DNA of 64,000 bases from an uncultured Pelagibacteraceae bacterium. GTDB taxonomy: Bacteria > Pseudomonadota > Alphaproteobacteria > Pelagibacterales > Pelagibacteraceae. The position numbers were made by a program, and so were the translations under genes. Of this stretch, positions 47,846 to 56,426 are shown piece by piece. A model generated the notes under the pieces. The model ran no database searches. It had not been told where the DNA came from and was given only the letters and a program-made list of their open reading frames with translations. The DNA is taken from contig CACJQQ010000002.1 in assembly GCA_902595625.1 (NCBI GenBank), positions 35,976 to 99,975 of the forward strand. Reading direction: 5' to 3'. The number at the start of each line of letters is the position of its first letter. Position 1 is the first letter of the stretch.

Positions 47846-49183
47846 ATGTTTAAAAAAGTATTAATAGCTAATAGAGGTGAAATAGCTGTTAGAGTTATTA
47901 GAGCCTGTAAAGAATGGGGAATAAAAACTGTTGCTGTTCACTCTGATGTGGATGCAGATTCAATGCACGTAAGGTTAGCTGATGAAAGCGTTTGCATAGG
48001 ATCACATCAACCACAAAATAGTTACTTAAATATTTCCTCTATAATGTCAGCAGTAGATTTAACCGGAGCAGAAGCTATTCACCCTGGTTATGGTTTTTTG
48101 TCTGAAAATGCAAAATTTTCTGAAATTGTGAGCAAACACGGTATTAAGTTTATAGGTCCAAGCGCTGAGATTATTTCAAAAATGGGAGATAAAATTGAAG
48201 CAAAAAGAATTGCAAAAAAATTTGGTTTACCGGTAATTGAAGGTTCAGAAGGAGGGGTAAAATCTTTTGCAGAGGCAAAATCTATTTGTAAGAATATTGG
48301 TTATCCCGTTTTGATTAAAGCGGCAGGAGGTGGCGGTGGAAAAGGTATGAAGATTGTAGAGGAAGAAAGTAAATTAGAAAATTTATTTCTAACAGCTAAA
48401 TCTGAGGCAAAAAAATTTTTCAACAATGATGAATTGTATATAGAGAAATATTTCAAAAACCCAAGACATATTGAGGTTCAAGTAATGTCTGGTAAAAATA
48501 AAACTGTGCATTTAGCTGAAAGAGATTGCTCTGTACAAAGAAGACACCAAAAATTAATTGAGGAAACTCCTAGTCCAGTTTTAAATGATGAAATAAGAAA
48601 AGACCTTTTTGAAAAAACTGTAAAAATGGTCGAGCAAATTAAATATGAAGGAGCTGGTACTGTCGAGTTTATTTATGAAAATGGAAAATTTTACTTTTTA
48701 GAAATGAATACAAGAGTTCAAGTTGAACATCCTGTCACTGAAGTTCAAACAGGTATTGATATTGTAAAAGAGCAACTTTGGATTGCTTTTACTGGGGATA
48801 CTGCTCTTAAACAAAGTGATATAAATCCAAGAGGTCATACCATTGAATGTAGAATTAATGCAGAAAATCCAGCTTTAGATTTTCAACCGAGCCCAGGAAC
48901 AATTAGTGTTTGTCATCAACCCTCTGGTTTTAGGACCAGAGTTGATGGATCAATATTTCAAGGTTGTAAAATTACCCCCTACTATGACAGTTTGATCGCA
49001 AAAGTTATTTGCAAAGGAAGAAATAGAACTGAAGCAATACAAAGAACATTGAGATCTCTTGATGAATTTGTTTTAGAAGGTATCACTACTACAATAGATT
49101 TACACAAAAAAATACTAAATCATAATAAATTTAAGAACTCTGATTTTGATACGAACTGGCTTGGTAAAGAAAAATTTTATTAA
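47846..49183 (+). CDS. accC: Biotin carboxylase subunit of acetyl-CoA carboxylase
   Basis: A 445-residue ATP-grasp enzyme that carboxylates the biotin of AccB. Seen: KVLIANRGEIAVRVIRAC at the N-terminus, AIHPGYGFLSENA, the glycine-rich ATP loop KAAGGGGGKGM, EKYFKNPRHIEVQV and EMNTRVQVEHPVTE, with the C-terminal domain intact. Length is normal. Its stop shares TTAA with the convergent DUF2155 gene. Confidence 0.98.
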   Translation: MFKKVLIANRGEIAVRVIRACKEWGIKTVAVHSDVDADSMHVRLADESVCIGSHQPQNSYLNISSIMSAVDLTGAEAIHPGYGFLSENAKFSEIVSKHGIKFIGPSAEIISKMGDKIEAKRIAKKFGLPVIEGSEGGVKSFAEAKSICKNIGYPVLIKAAGGGGGKGMKIVEEESKLENLFLTAKSEAKKFFNNDELYIEKYFKNPRHIEVQVMSGKNKTVHLAERDCSVQRRHQKLIEETPSPVLNDEIRKDLFEKTVKMVEQIKYEGAGTVEFIYENGKFYFLEMNTRVQVEHPVTEVQTGIDIVKEQLWIAFTGDTALKQSDINPRGHTIECRINAENPALDFQPSPGTISVCHQPSGFRTRVDGSIFQGCKITPYYDSLIAKVICKGRNRTEAIQRTLRSLDEFVLEGITTTIDLHKKILNHNKFKNSDFDTNWLGKEKFY

Positions 49184-49683
49184 GCCTTATTACATTTTAA
49201 AAGTTGTAGATCATAAATCGCATGGTCAAATGGCGTAAGGCTTGGATCTGATGCAAAAGTCCAGCCATTAAAAATAAATACTTGTTCATTATCGTTTTTA
49301 GTTAAATCTTTAACCTGCATATAAGCAACACTATCAATCTGATTATTTACTTTTACTTTGCCGCATTTTAAAATTTTAATTTCCAAAGGTCCAAATTTTT
49401 TACTTTCGTTAAGGTTAACAATTAACTTAGATGATTTTGCAGTAATTTTATCTAAACCTATCAGAATTGCTTGGGATGATTTAAGTGTTAAATCATTTTT
49501 TTTTTCTTTTAAATTTTGACTTGAAGAAATACTATCATTATCTCGATCTAATTCCTCAAAACTTGGTTTAATTTTTTCTAAATTAATTAAGGGAGAGGAT
49601 GTGATTTTTTCTTCCGAAAACAAGATGTTTGAGGAAAATGTAAGTGTAAGTATTAATAAAAAAACACTACTTCCAAGTCTCAT
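49180..49683 (-). CDS. DUF2155 secreted protein
   Basis: A 167-residue protein with a signal peptide (MRLGSSVFLLILTLTFSSNILFSEE, cut after about residue 22). A low-complexity region to about 80 is followed by the conserved DUF2155 domain (KSSKLIVNLNESKKFGPLEIKILKCGKV, and at the end FNGWTFASDPSLTPFDHAIYDLQLLKCN). The function is unknown. The family is confined mainly to alphaproteobacteria and usually sits beside accC and the NDUFA12 gene, as here. Its start overlaps NDUFA12 by 17 bases. Confidence 0.9.
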   Translation of the reverse strand: MRLGSSVFLLILTLTFSSNILFSEEKITSSPLINLEKIKPSFEELDRDNDSISSSQNLKEKKNDLTLKSSQAILIGLDKITAKSSKLIVNLNESKKFGPLEIKILKCGKVKVNNQIDSVAYMQVKDLTKNDNEQVFIFNGWTFASDPSLTPFDHAIYDLQLLKCNKA

Positions 49684-50011
49684 ATTTTTTCTTGATATTG
49701 TTTTTTCTAATTTTTACAGGTTTAAAGCTATTATTAGTTCCGGTTTGATTTTCTAAATGTTTTTTTTGCCAAGCATGCTCATTGTTTTCATTAGTAGGAA
49801 TTTTGTCAATAGTATGATGCATCCACAAATACCATTTTGAAGTAATTTTAGTTGCTTCAATATTATTCGAGTAAATAACCCAACGCTCATCTTTTTTGTT
49901 CTTGTAATATTTATTTCCGTATTCATCAGAACCAACGTATTTTCCAAAAAATAAGGTTTTTAAAAAAGTCCCAAAAGTTTGTTTATTCCACCAAGTAAAA
50001 ATTATTTTCAT
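49667..50011 (-). CDS. NDUFA12 (B17.2)-family complex I accessory protein
   Basis: A 114-residue protein homologous to mitochondrial complex I subunit NDUFA12. Diagnostic stretches are TFGTFLKTLFFGKYVGSDEYGNKYY (about 12-36), RWVIYSNNIEATKITSKWYLWMHHT and the C-terminal AWQKKHLENQTGT. It has no membrane helix and binds the peripheral arm or acts in its assembly. The main nuo operon is 34 kb away in this window. It shares a transcription unit with DUF2155. Confidence 0.93.
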   Translation of the reverse strand: MKIIFTWWNKQTFGTFLKTLFFGKYVGSDEYGNKYYKNKKDERWVIYSNNIEATKITSKWYLWMHHTIDKIPTNENNEHAWQKKHLENQTGTNNSFKPVKIRKNNIKKKYETWK

Positions 50012-50114
50012 ATTTATTAAAATTTAAAATCCACACAATTCTTAATTGTATTATTAAGTAATAGACACCTTATACAATTAATATATATCTAAATAAAGAG
50101 ATTCCAATAATTTT

Positions 50115-50933
50115 ATGAAAAAATACGTCGTTGAAACTTACTACACTTGCACATTTAAAACTGTGCATACTTTAAATAACTTAGATGACGCAGAATTATC
50201 TAAAATTGATCAAAGAACTGATGGAGAAGTAGAAGTAATAGACGTTAAACTAAACAATAGAAAAACAAAAAAATTAGGTGTTAAAAAAGAGGAAAGACAA
50301 AATAATCAAAAAATAGACAATAATTTATCTGATAATATTTCAAATCAAATAAAACAGTCAAAAAACTCCAAAAAAGATAACCCTACCAATCTAAAAATTA
50401 AAAGTAATCACAGATTTAAGATGCCAGATAGGAGAAAAGGATATATTCAGAAAGCTCAAATAGGTGATCACAAAGTTTATCTTCATACAGGGGAATATGA
50501 TGATGGAAAAATCGGAGAGATATTTATAGACACAAATAAAGAAGGTGAACTTGTAAAAGCGATGATGAATAACTTTGCGATAGCTATTTCTCTTGGTTTG
50601 CAATACGGAGTTCCTCTTGATGAATATGTGGATGCATTCATAGACACTAAATTCGAACCATCTGGAAATGTGGTAGGTAACGATAGAATATTAAGCGCAT
50701 CTTCAATACTTGATTACGTTTTTCGAGAACTTGCAATCTCCTATTTAGGAAAAGAGGAATTAGCTCATACTCCATCTATCGCTAGTACAAAAAGTCTGGA
50801 CTCACATAATGGTGATGATAAATTTCTCAAGATAGTTAAAAATATTACATCAAAAGGTTTTGTCAGAAGCAACTACGAAGAGAAGTTAGTGGATCTTTCT
50901 GACGTTAGAATTAATCTAAAGACTAAAAACTAA
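50115..50933 (+). CDS. Free-standing TSCPD-like domain related to the end of class II ribonucleotide reductase
   Basis: A 272-residue protein. Residues about 100-220 ([85 protein letters not shown]) resemble the C-terminal part of alphaproteobacterial B12-dependent ribonucleotide reductase NrdJ. The catalytic barrel and the redox cysteine tail are absent; C12 is the only cysteine. The N-terminal 50 residues form a separate unit, then a lysine/asparagine-rich linker. The catalytic function is unknown; a regulatory or nucleotide-binding role is a guess. Its stop overlaps that of aspS (CTAA). Confidence 0.8.
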   Translation: MKKYVVETYYTCTFKTVHTLNNLDDAELSKIDQRTDGEVEVIDVKLNNRKTKKLGVKKEERQNNQKIDNNLSDNISNQIKQSKNSKKDNPTNLKIKSNHRFKMPDRRKGYIQKAQIGDHKVYLHTGEYDDGKIGEIFIDTNKEGELVKAMMNNFAIAISLGLQYGVPLDEYVDAFIDTKFEPSGNVVGNDRILSASSILDYVFRELAISYLGKEELAHTPSIASTKSLDSHNGDDKFLKIVKNITSKGFVRSNYEEKLVDLSDVRINLKTKN

Positions 50934-52717
50934 TTTTTTTTAATATCTTTTTTTATATTAAGTTCTTTTAACTGTCTTTCCTCAACGTCTGAAGGTGCTT
51001 GCATCATTAAATCTTGAGCATTTTGGTTCATTGGAAATAGAGTTACCTCTCTAATATTTTCCTTTTCAGCTAAAAGCATAACTATTCTATCAATCCCTGG
51101 GGCGATACCTCCATGAGGAGGAGCGCCAAAACTAAAAGCATTTATCATGCCACTAAATTTATCATTTACTTGCTTTTCTGTATAACCAGCTATAGAAAAT
51201 AATTTATACATAAGATCTGGGATATGGTTCCTTATTGCTCCTGAAGACAGCTCTATACCATTACAAACAATATCATATTGATAAGCTTTAATTTCTAATG
51301 GTTTATCGAAATTAATTTCATTTATTTCTCCCTGTGGCATTGAAAATGGATTGTGACTAAATATAATTTTTTTTGTTTTTTCATCAAATTCATACATTGG
51401 ATAATCAACGATCCAACAAAACGCAAATTTATCTTTATCAATAATATTTAAATCCTGAGCAATCTTATCTCTGGCTAAAGAAAGTATTTTTTCAACTTCT
51501 TTTTCTTTTCCACACGCAAGAAAAATGCTATCGCCAATTTTAGCGTTATATATTTTCATTATATCTTTAAGCGAGTCCTCGCTAAAAAATTTTCCTACGG
51601 GACCTTTTCCTTTAATTTCTTTATCTTGCTCTAAAGTAAAATAAGCTAAACCAGATGCTCCTTGTTCTTTCGCCCATTTGTCAATATTATCAAAAAAACT
51701 TCTTGGTTTATTTTTCGTATTCTCTGTGATTATTGCTCTGACGACTGATCCTGATTTTACTAATTTTTTAAATATTTCAAATTTTACATCTTCTCTTTTA
51801 AATATTTCAGTCAAATCCTGAATGATCAACGGATTTCTTAAATCTGGTTTATCTGTACCATATTTTTTCATAGTTTCATGGAAAGAGATTCTAGGAAATT
51901 TTTCGTTTAAAATTTTTTTTGAGGAAAAATTTTTAAATACATTTACCATTAATTTTTCAACCACATTAAAAACATCCTCTTGTTCAACAAAGGACATTTC
52001 TAAATCTAACTGATAAAATTCTCCTGGACTCCTATCTGCCCTAGCATCTTCATCTCTAAAACACGGAGCAATTTGGAAATATTTATCGAACCCAGAAACC
52101 ATAATTAACTGTTTAAATTGTTGTGGAGCTTGCGGTAATGCATAAAATTTTCCTGGATTTAACCTGCTAGGAACTAAGAAATCTCTCGCTCCTTCTGGGC
52201 TCGATGATGTCAAAATTGGAGTTTGATACTCTAAGAAACCTAATTTCAACATTTCACCTCTTATAAAAGAAATCACTTTAGATCTTAATATTATGTTTTT
52301 GTGCATTTCATCTCTTCTAAGATCTAAAAATCTATATTTTAATCTTATATCTTCTGGATAATCTTGTTCGCCAAAAACTGGCATTGGTAAATCTTTTGCG
52401 CTAGATAAAACTTTTACTTCCTGGATTGCTATTTCAATTCTTCCTGTAGTTAAATCTAAATTTTCAGTTTCGCTTGATCTTTTAACTACCTTACCACTAA
52501 TTTTTAAAACCGACTCGGGTTTCAATTTTTCTAATAATGGAAAAAATTTATTTTTATTTTCAATTACACATTGAGTCATTCCATAGTGGTCTCTTAAATC
52601 TATAAAAAGTAAATTTCCATGATCTCTTTTTCTGTGTAACCAACCGGATAAGTGTACTAGTTTATCTATTTCCTTTTCACTTAGTTCTGAGCAATTATGA
52701 GTTCTGTATTTATTCAT
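50930..52717 (-). CDS. aspS: Aspartyl-tRNA synthetase
   Basis: A 595-residue class II synthetase of the bacterial type. It has an N-terminal OB anticodon domain ([23 protein letters not shown]), motif 2 [19 protein letters not shown], the GAD insert ([16 protein letters not shown]) and motif 3 [14 protein letters not shown]. The length and insert identify it as bacterial. It overlaps hdaA by four bases at its start. Together with tRNA-Asp at 15434-15511 it serves the same amino acid, a coincidence of the window. Confidence 0.98.
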   Translation of the reverse strand: MNKYRTHNCSELSEKEIDKLVHLSGWLHRKRDHGNLLFIDLRDHYGMTQCVIENKNKFFPLLEKLKPESVLKISGKVVKRSSETENLDLTTGRIEIAIQEVKVLSSAKDLPMPVFGEQDYPEDIRLKYRFLDLRRDEMHKNIILRSKVISFIRGEMLKLGFLEYQTPILTSSSPEGARDFLVPSRLNPGKFYALPQAPQQFKQLIMVSGFDKYFQIAPCFRDEDARADRSPGEFYQLDLEMSFVEQEDVFNVVEKLMVNVFKNFSSKKILNEKFPRISFHETMKKYGTDKPDLRNPLIIQDLTEIFKREDVKFEIFKKLVKSGSVVRAIITENTKNKPRSFFDNIDKWAKEQGASGLAYFTLEQDKEIKGKGPVGKFFSEDSLKDIMKIYNAKIGDSIFLACGKEKEVEKILSLARDKIAQDLNIIDKDKFAFCWIVDYPMYEFDEKTKKIIFSHNPFSMPQGEINEINFDKPLEIKAYQYDIVCNGIELSSGAIRNHIPDLMYKLFSIAGYTEKQVNDKFSGMINAFSFGAPPHGGIAPGIDRIVMLLAEKENIREVTLFPMNQNAQDLMMQAPSDVEERQLKELNIKKDIKKN

Positions 52718-53370
52718 TTATTTAATACTTTTTTTATTAAATTAATATTAATTGATTTACCAGTAGATAAAGACAATTCGTCAACATCTTTTAGAAATTT
52801 AAACATTTTTTCATAAGATCTTTCTACATTATTAATTATGAAGTCTGATATTTTAGGATTAATGCTTATTTGTTTATCTGACAATGTCTTAGATATAATT
52901 ACTTTTAATAAATCATCTGTTGGCAACTCAATTCCTATAAACACAAAACTGTTAAGTCTCGACTTTAAATCTTTTAAATCAAAATCAAATTTTTTTAACG
53001 ATGGAATAGAGTTAATTAGCACAAAATTTTCTAATTGTTTTGACTGATTTAAAATTGAGTAAAATAATTTCTCTTCAATATTATTGTCATACCCATCAAT
53101 AATTAAACATTCTAAATTATTTAGATCTTGAATTATTTGATTGTTTATATTTTTTGCATCAATTAGTTCAATCTTTTTAATTTTTTTTTCTAAAATTTTT
53201 GCTAGATGTGTTTTTCCTGATCCTGAGTCGCCAAAAATATTTAACCATTTACCTGGCCATATGGGCCAGGCTTCAACTAATTTATATGCAGAAAAATTAT
53301 TGCTTGATACAAAAAAGTCTTGCTCATAATATTTTTTTGAAAAAGGGAACTTAAAAGTTAATTGATCCAT
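52714..53370 (-). CDS. hdaA: DnaA-like regulator HdaA
   Basis: A 218-residue protein with the DnaA-type AAA+ core only. It starts with a clamp-binding-like QLTFKFPF, then Walker A FGDSGSGKTHLA (48-59) and Walker B LECLIIDGYDN, sensor 1 FVLINS and the arginine-finger region LKSRLNSF. There is no C-terminal DNA-binding domain, so it is an Hda-type regulator of DnaA-ATP rather than DnaA. It lies one base after the DUF2066 gene and overlaps aspS by four bases. Confidence 0.88.
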   Translation of the reverse strand: MDQLTFKFPFSKKYYEQDFFVSSNNFSAYKLVEAWPIWPGKWLNIFGDSGSGKTHLAKILEKKIKKIELIDAKNINNQIIQDLNNLECLIIDGYDNNIEEKLFYSILNQSKQLENFVLINSIPSLKKFDFDLKDLKSRLNSFVFIGIELPTDDLLKVIISKTLSDKQISINPKISDFIINNVERSYEKMFKFLKDVDELSLSTGKSININLIKKVLNK

Positions 53371-53371
53371 A

Positions 53372-54418
53372 TTATTGTATTCGTATTATCCATTGATCAT
53401 TCACCAACTTTAGATCTATTTTTTCTTTTTCCAATTGATTAATAACCTTATCTAATTTTCCTAAATATTTAATTCTTATATTCATAAAATCTTTATTAAA
53501 TTTTTGGACAAAAATATTTTCTATTAAATCAATATTTTTTATCCTTGAATTTAAATCAACCAAATTATTTTTTTTATTAATATCAAATTTTACGTTTAAG
53601 AAAGAAGGTGTTCTGATATCAATTAAATTTTTTGATTTAACGAGATCAATTAATTCTTTTTTTAAATTAATAATTATCATTTTGTCGATTTCGTTACTGC
53701 TTAAATTTTGATATTTAAAGTTAAGATTTTTTGATATTTTTTTTCCTTGAATTAATGTTTTAATATATATTTTTTCATTTCCATCTTTATTTTTTTCAAT
53801 AAAAATTAATGATAAATTCTTATCTTGATACTCTTTAAATAAATTTTCTAAATCTAAATTTATCAAATTATCTTTAAAATTATTTATTTTTTGAATTATT
53901 TCGATATTTTCTAAAGGTAGAACAAACTCAATTAAATCATTTTCATAAAAATCATTCCATTTTTCATAGTAAAAATTATTATTAAAAATAAAAATTTCAC
54001 TGCCTTTAATTAATATAGGTAAAATATACAGCTCTTTGTCTGAAATTTCCGAGTATGAGATTCCTTTTTTGTAAAACAAGTCATGAATTTTTTCTTTATC
54101 GAACGTTACACTAAAATTGACCAATTCATCAGTTTTTTCTTTATCATCAATATTGGTAATTTGATAATAAGCTACTAATTTTTTAATTGTTGAAAGATTT
54201 AAGGTCGAGATTTTTAACTTATCGTTTTTTAATAAGATTTTATCCATTAACTGGTTAAACCCCTTGCTAATAGCTTGATCAGATAGTGATTTTTGCGAGA
54301 CTTTATCTTTTTTTTCTAATTGAATATTATTAACATTGAATAAATCATTTTCAGAAAAAAGAGTTTCAGTTTTAAAAAAAACAATTAAAATAAAAAATAT
54401 TTTTTTAAATAATTTCAT
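53372..54418 (-). CDS. DUF2066-like secreted protein
   Basis: A 348-residue protein with a signal peptide (MKLFKKIFFILIVFFKTETLFSE). The N-terminal region with SDQAISKGFNQLMDKIL and a VTFDKEKIHDLFYKKGI segment resembles DUF2066, a family of unknown function. It often lies next to hdaA and opposite purM in alphaproteobacteria. The rest is very AT-biased, with long lysine/asparagine runs. Only 23 bases separate its start from purM. The domain call rests on neighbourhood and partial motif, so it is moderate. Confidence 0.7.
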   Translation of the reverse strand: MKLFKKIFFILIVFFKTETLFSENDLFNVNNIQLEKKDKVSQKSLSDQAISKGFNQLMDKILLKNDKLKISTLNLSTIKKLVAYYQITNIDDKEKTDELVNFSVTFDKEKIHDLFYKKGISYSEISDKELYILPILIKGSEIFIFNNNFYYEKWNDFYENDLIEFVLPLENIEIIQKINNFKDNLINLDLENLFKEYQDKNLSLIFIEKNKDGNEKIYIKTLIQGKKISKNLNFKYQNLSSNEIDKMIIINLKKELIDLVKSKNLIDIRTPSFLNVKFDINKKNNLVDLNSRIKNIDLIENIFVQKFNKDFMNIRIKYLGKLDKVINQLEKEKIDLKLVNDQWIIRIQ

Positions 54419-54441
54419 AAAAGTTAATTATCAATTTATAA

Positions 54442-55470
54442 ATGAAAAATATTGTAAATAGTTATAAAAAAAGTGGTGTTAACATTTCGCTTGCTAATAA
54501 ATTAGTAAAACATATTACCAATTTATCAAAAAAAGATGTCAAAAAAACGAAAGGCTCTACAAAACAAGATGTAATTGGAGGATTTGGATCTTTATTTGAC
54601 ATTTGCAATCTTAAGATTAAAGACCCTGTGTTAGTTTCTTGCACAGATGGAGTAGGAACAAAAATCGATTTAGCAAATAAATTTAAAAAATTTGATACTA
54701 TTGGAATTGATTTAGTAGCTATGTGTGTGAATGATTTGATAGTTCAAGGAGCTAAGCCACTATTTTTTTTGGACTATATAGCTGTTGGTAAATTAGAATT
54801 ATCTAAAACAAAAAAAATTTTACAAGGCATCTTTAAAGGATGCAAAATATCTAATTGTAAATTAATCGGAGGAGAAACTGCAGAGATGCCTGGAATTTAT
54901 TCTAAAAATAAATTTGACCTAGCTGGTTTTAGTGTAGGGATTGTCTCAAAAAAAAAAATTTTGGATAAATACAATGTGAAAAATAATGATGTGGTTTTAG
55001 CGATTCCATCGAATGGAATACACTCTAATGGTTATTCACTTGTTAGATCTATATTAAAAAAAAATAAAATCCCAAATAATTTAAAAAACGAAATTTTAAG
55101 GCCAACTAAAATCTATGTGAGTGAGATTTTAAAACTCACTGATAATAATTTAATTAAAGCAGCCGCTCATATAACTGGTGGAGGTTTAGTTGAGAATTTG
55201 CTTAGATCGATACCAAAAAATTTATCTTTAAATATTAATCTCTCAAAAATTAAGACTCTTAAAATTTTTAAATGGCTTAAAAGAAAAAATATATCAGATC
55301 AAGAAATGTTGAGAACTTTTAACTGTGGGGTCGGTTTTTGTTTAATAGCAGACAGTAAAAATATTTCAAAAATAAAAAGAATGTTTCCTCGAGGATACAC
55401 TCCTTATGAAATTGGATACATATCTAACGATAAAAATAAGGTAAATTTATCTAAGTCTTTAAGATGGTAA
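54442..55470 (+). CDS. purM: Phosphoribosylformylglycinamidine cyclo-ligase (AIR synthetase)
   Basis: A 342-residue enzyme for the fifth step of purine synthesis. Seen: YKKSGVNI at the start, GGFGSLFDI, the metal/ATP site SCTDGVGTKIDLA, IGIDLVAMCVNDL, KLIGGETAEMPGIY, IPSNGIHSNGYSLVR and AAHITGGGLVENLLR. Length is normal. It overlaps purN by seven bases. It is divergent from DUF2066 with a very short gap, so its promoter probably lies partly inside that gene. Confidence 0.97.
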   Translation: MKNIVNSYKKSGVNISLANKLVKHITNLSKKDVKKTKGSTKQDVIGGFGSLFDICNLKIKDPVLVSCTDGVGTKIDLANKFKKFDTIGIDLVAMCVNDLIVQGAKPLFFLDYIAVGKLELSKTKKILQGIFKGCKISNCKLIGGETAEMPGIYSKNKFDLAGFSVGIVSKKKILDKYNVKNNDVVLAIPSNGIHSNGYSLVRSILKKNKIPNNLKNEILRPTKIYVSEILKLTDNNLIKAAAHITGGGLVENLLRSIPKNLSLNINLSKIKTLKIFKWLKRKNISDQEMLRTFNCGVGFCLIADSKNISKIKRMFPRGYTPYEIGYISNDKNKVNLSKSLRW

Positions 55471-56027
55471 AAAAAAATACCTGTGTTTTTATTTCTGGAA
55501 AAGGGTCAAATCTTAAAAACCTCATATCTTACTCTAGAGATAATGTTTTTCCCATTAGAATTAGCCTCATTATCAGTAACAATAAAAAAGCTTATGGAAT
55601 TAATTATGCAAAAAAATTTAAAATTCCATATATTTTTATAAACACAAAATCTAAAAATTATGAAAATAAAATTTTTCTTTACCTTAAAAAATATAAAATT
55701 TCTTTAATATGTCTTGCTGGTTATATGAAAATAATTTCAAATAAATTTATTAAAGAATATAGAGGAAAAATAATAAATATTCACCCTTCTCTTCTGCCAA
55801 AATTCAAAGGGCTAAATACTTTTAGTAGAATGTTAAAGGTCAAAGAAAAAAAGGCAGGCTGCACCGTTCATTATGTTAATGAAAAATTAGATGGTGGAAA
55901 CAAAATCTTACAAAAAGCTTTTCCTATAGAAAAAAAAGATAATGAAAAAATTTTAAAAATCAAAACTCAAAGATTGGAATACAGAGCTTTCCCAGAAGCG
56001 ATAATTAAGATTTTTAGAAATAATTAA
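55464..56027 (+). CDS. purN: Phosphoribosylglycinamide formyltransferase
   Basis: A 187-residue formyl-THF-dependent transferase, the third step of purine synthesis. The substrate loop SGKGSNLKNLI is at the N-terminus. The catalytic His is in IINIHPSLLPKFKGLN and the conserved asp/gly segment in GCTVHYVNEKLDGG. It follows purM, as in many bacteria. Its stop shares TTAA with convergent ndk. Confidence 0.96.
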   Translation: MVKKNTCVFISGKGSNLKNLISYSRDNVFPIRISLIISNNKKAYGINYAKKFKIPYIFINTKSKNYENKIFLYLKKYKISLICLAGYMKIISNKFIKEYRGKIINIHPSLLPKFKGLNTFSRMLKVKEKKAGCTVHYVNEKLDGGNKILQKAFPIEKKDNEKILKIKTQRLEYRAFPEAIIKIFRNN

Positions 56028-56425
56028 TCTTTAAAAAAAAATTCTATTTCTTTTTTGGCATTATCTATTGAGTCGGAACCGTGCACTGAATTTTTATCAA
56101 TAGAAATTCCATATAATTTTCTTATTGTATTTTCTTCAGCATCTTTAGGATTTGTGGCGCCCATAAGTTTTCTGTTTGCTGCTATTGCATTATCGCCCTC
56201 TAAAATCATTACTACAATTGGCCCAGAGGATAAGTAAGCGCATAAATCATTATAAAAAGATTTGGATTGATGAACTTTATAAAATTCAGAAGCTTCCTCT
56301 TTTGAAATATGTATTTTTTTACTTTCTTTAATATTTAAATTATTTTTAATAAAAATATTCTTTATATTTTCAACCAAATTTCTTTCAACAGCATCTGGCT
56401 TGATTATTGATAGTGTTTGTTCCAT
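56024..56425 (-). CDS. ndk: Nucleoside-diphosphate kinase
   Basis: A 133-residue enzyme that equalises NDP and NTP pools. It opens MEQTLSIIKPDAVERN, with the catalytic histidine in NSVHGSDSIDNAKKEI and the NRKLMGATNP segment before it. It is slightly shorter than the usual 140 residues but complete. It starts one base after the pepA stop, so it is cotranscribed with pepA. Confidence 0.97.
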   Translation of the reverse strand: MEQTLSIIKPDAVERNLVENIKNIFIKNNLNIKESKKIHISKEEASEFYKVHQSKSFYNDLCAYLSSGPIVVMILEGDNAIAANRKLMGATNPKDAEENTIRKLYGISIDKNSVHGSDSIDNAKKEIEFFFKD

Positions 56426-56426
56426 A

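Noticed and set aside
50035..50049. ACAATT-CTT-AATTGT inverted repeat ahead of NDUFA12
   Set aside because: The short arms and three-base loop are easily random in AT-rich DNA, with no U-run and no clear position.
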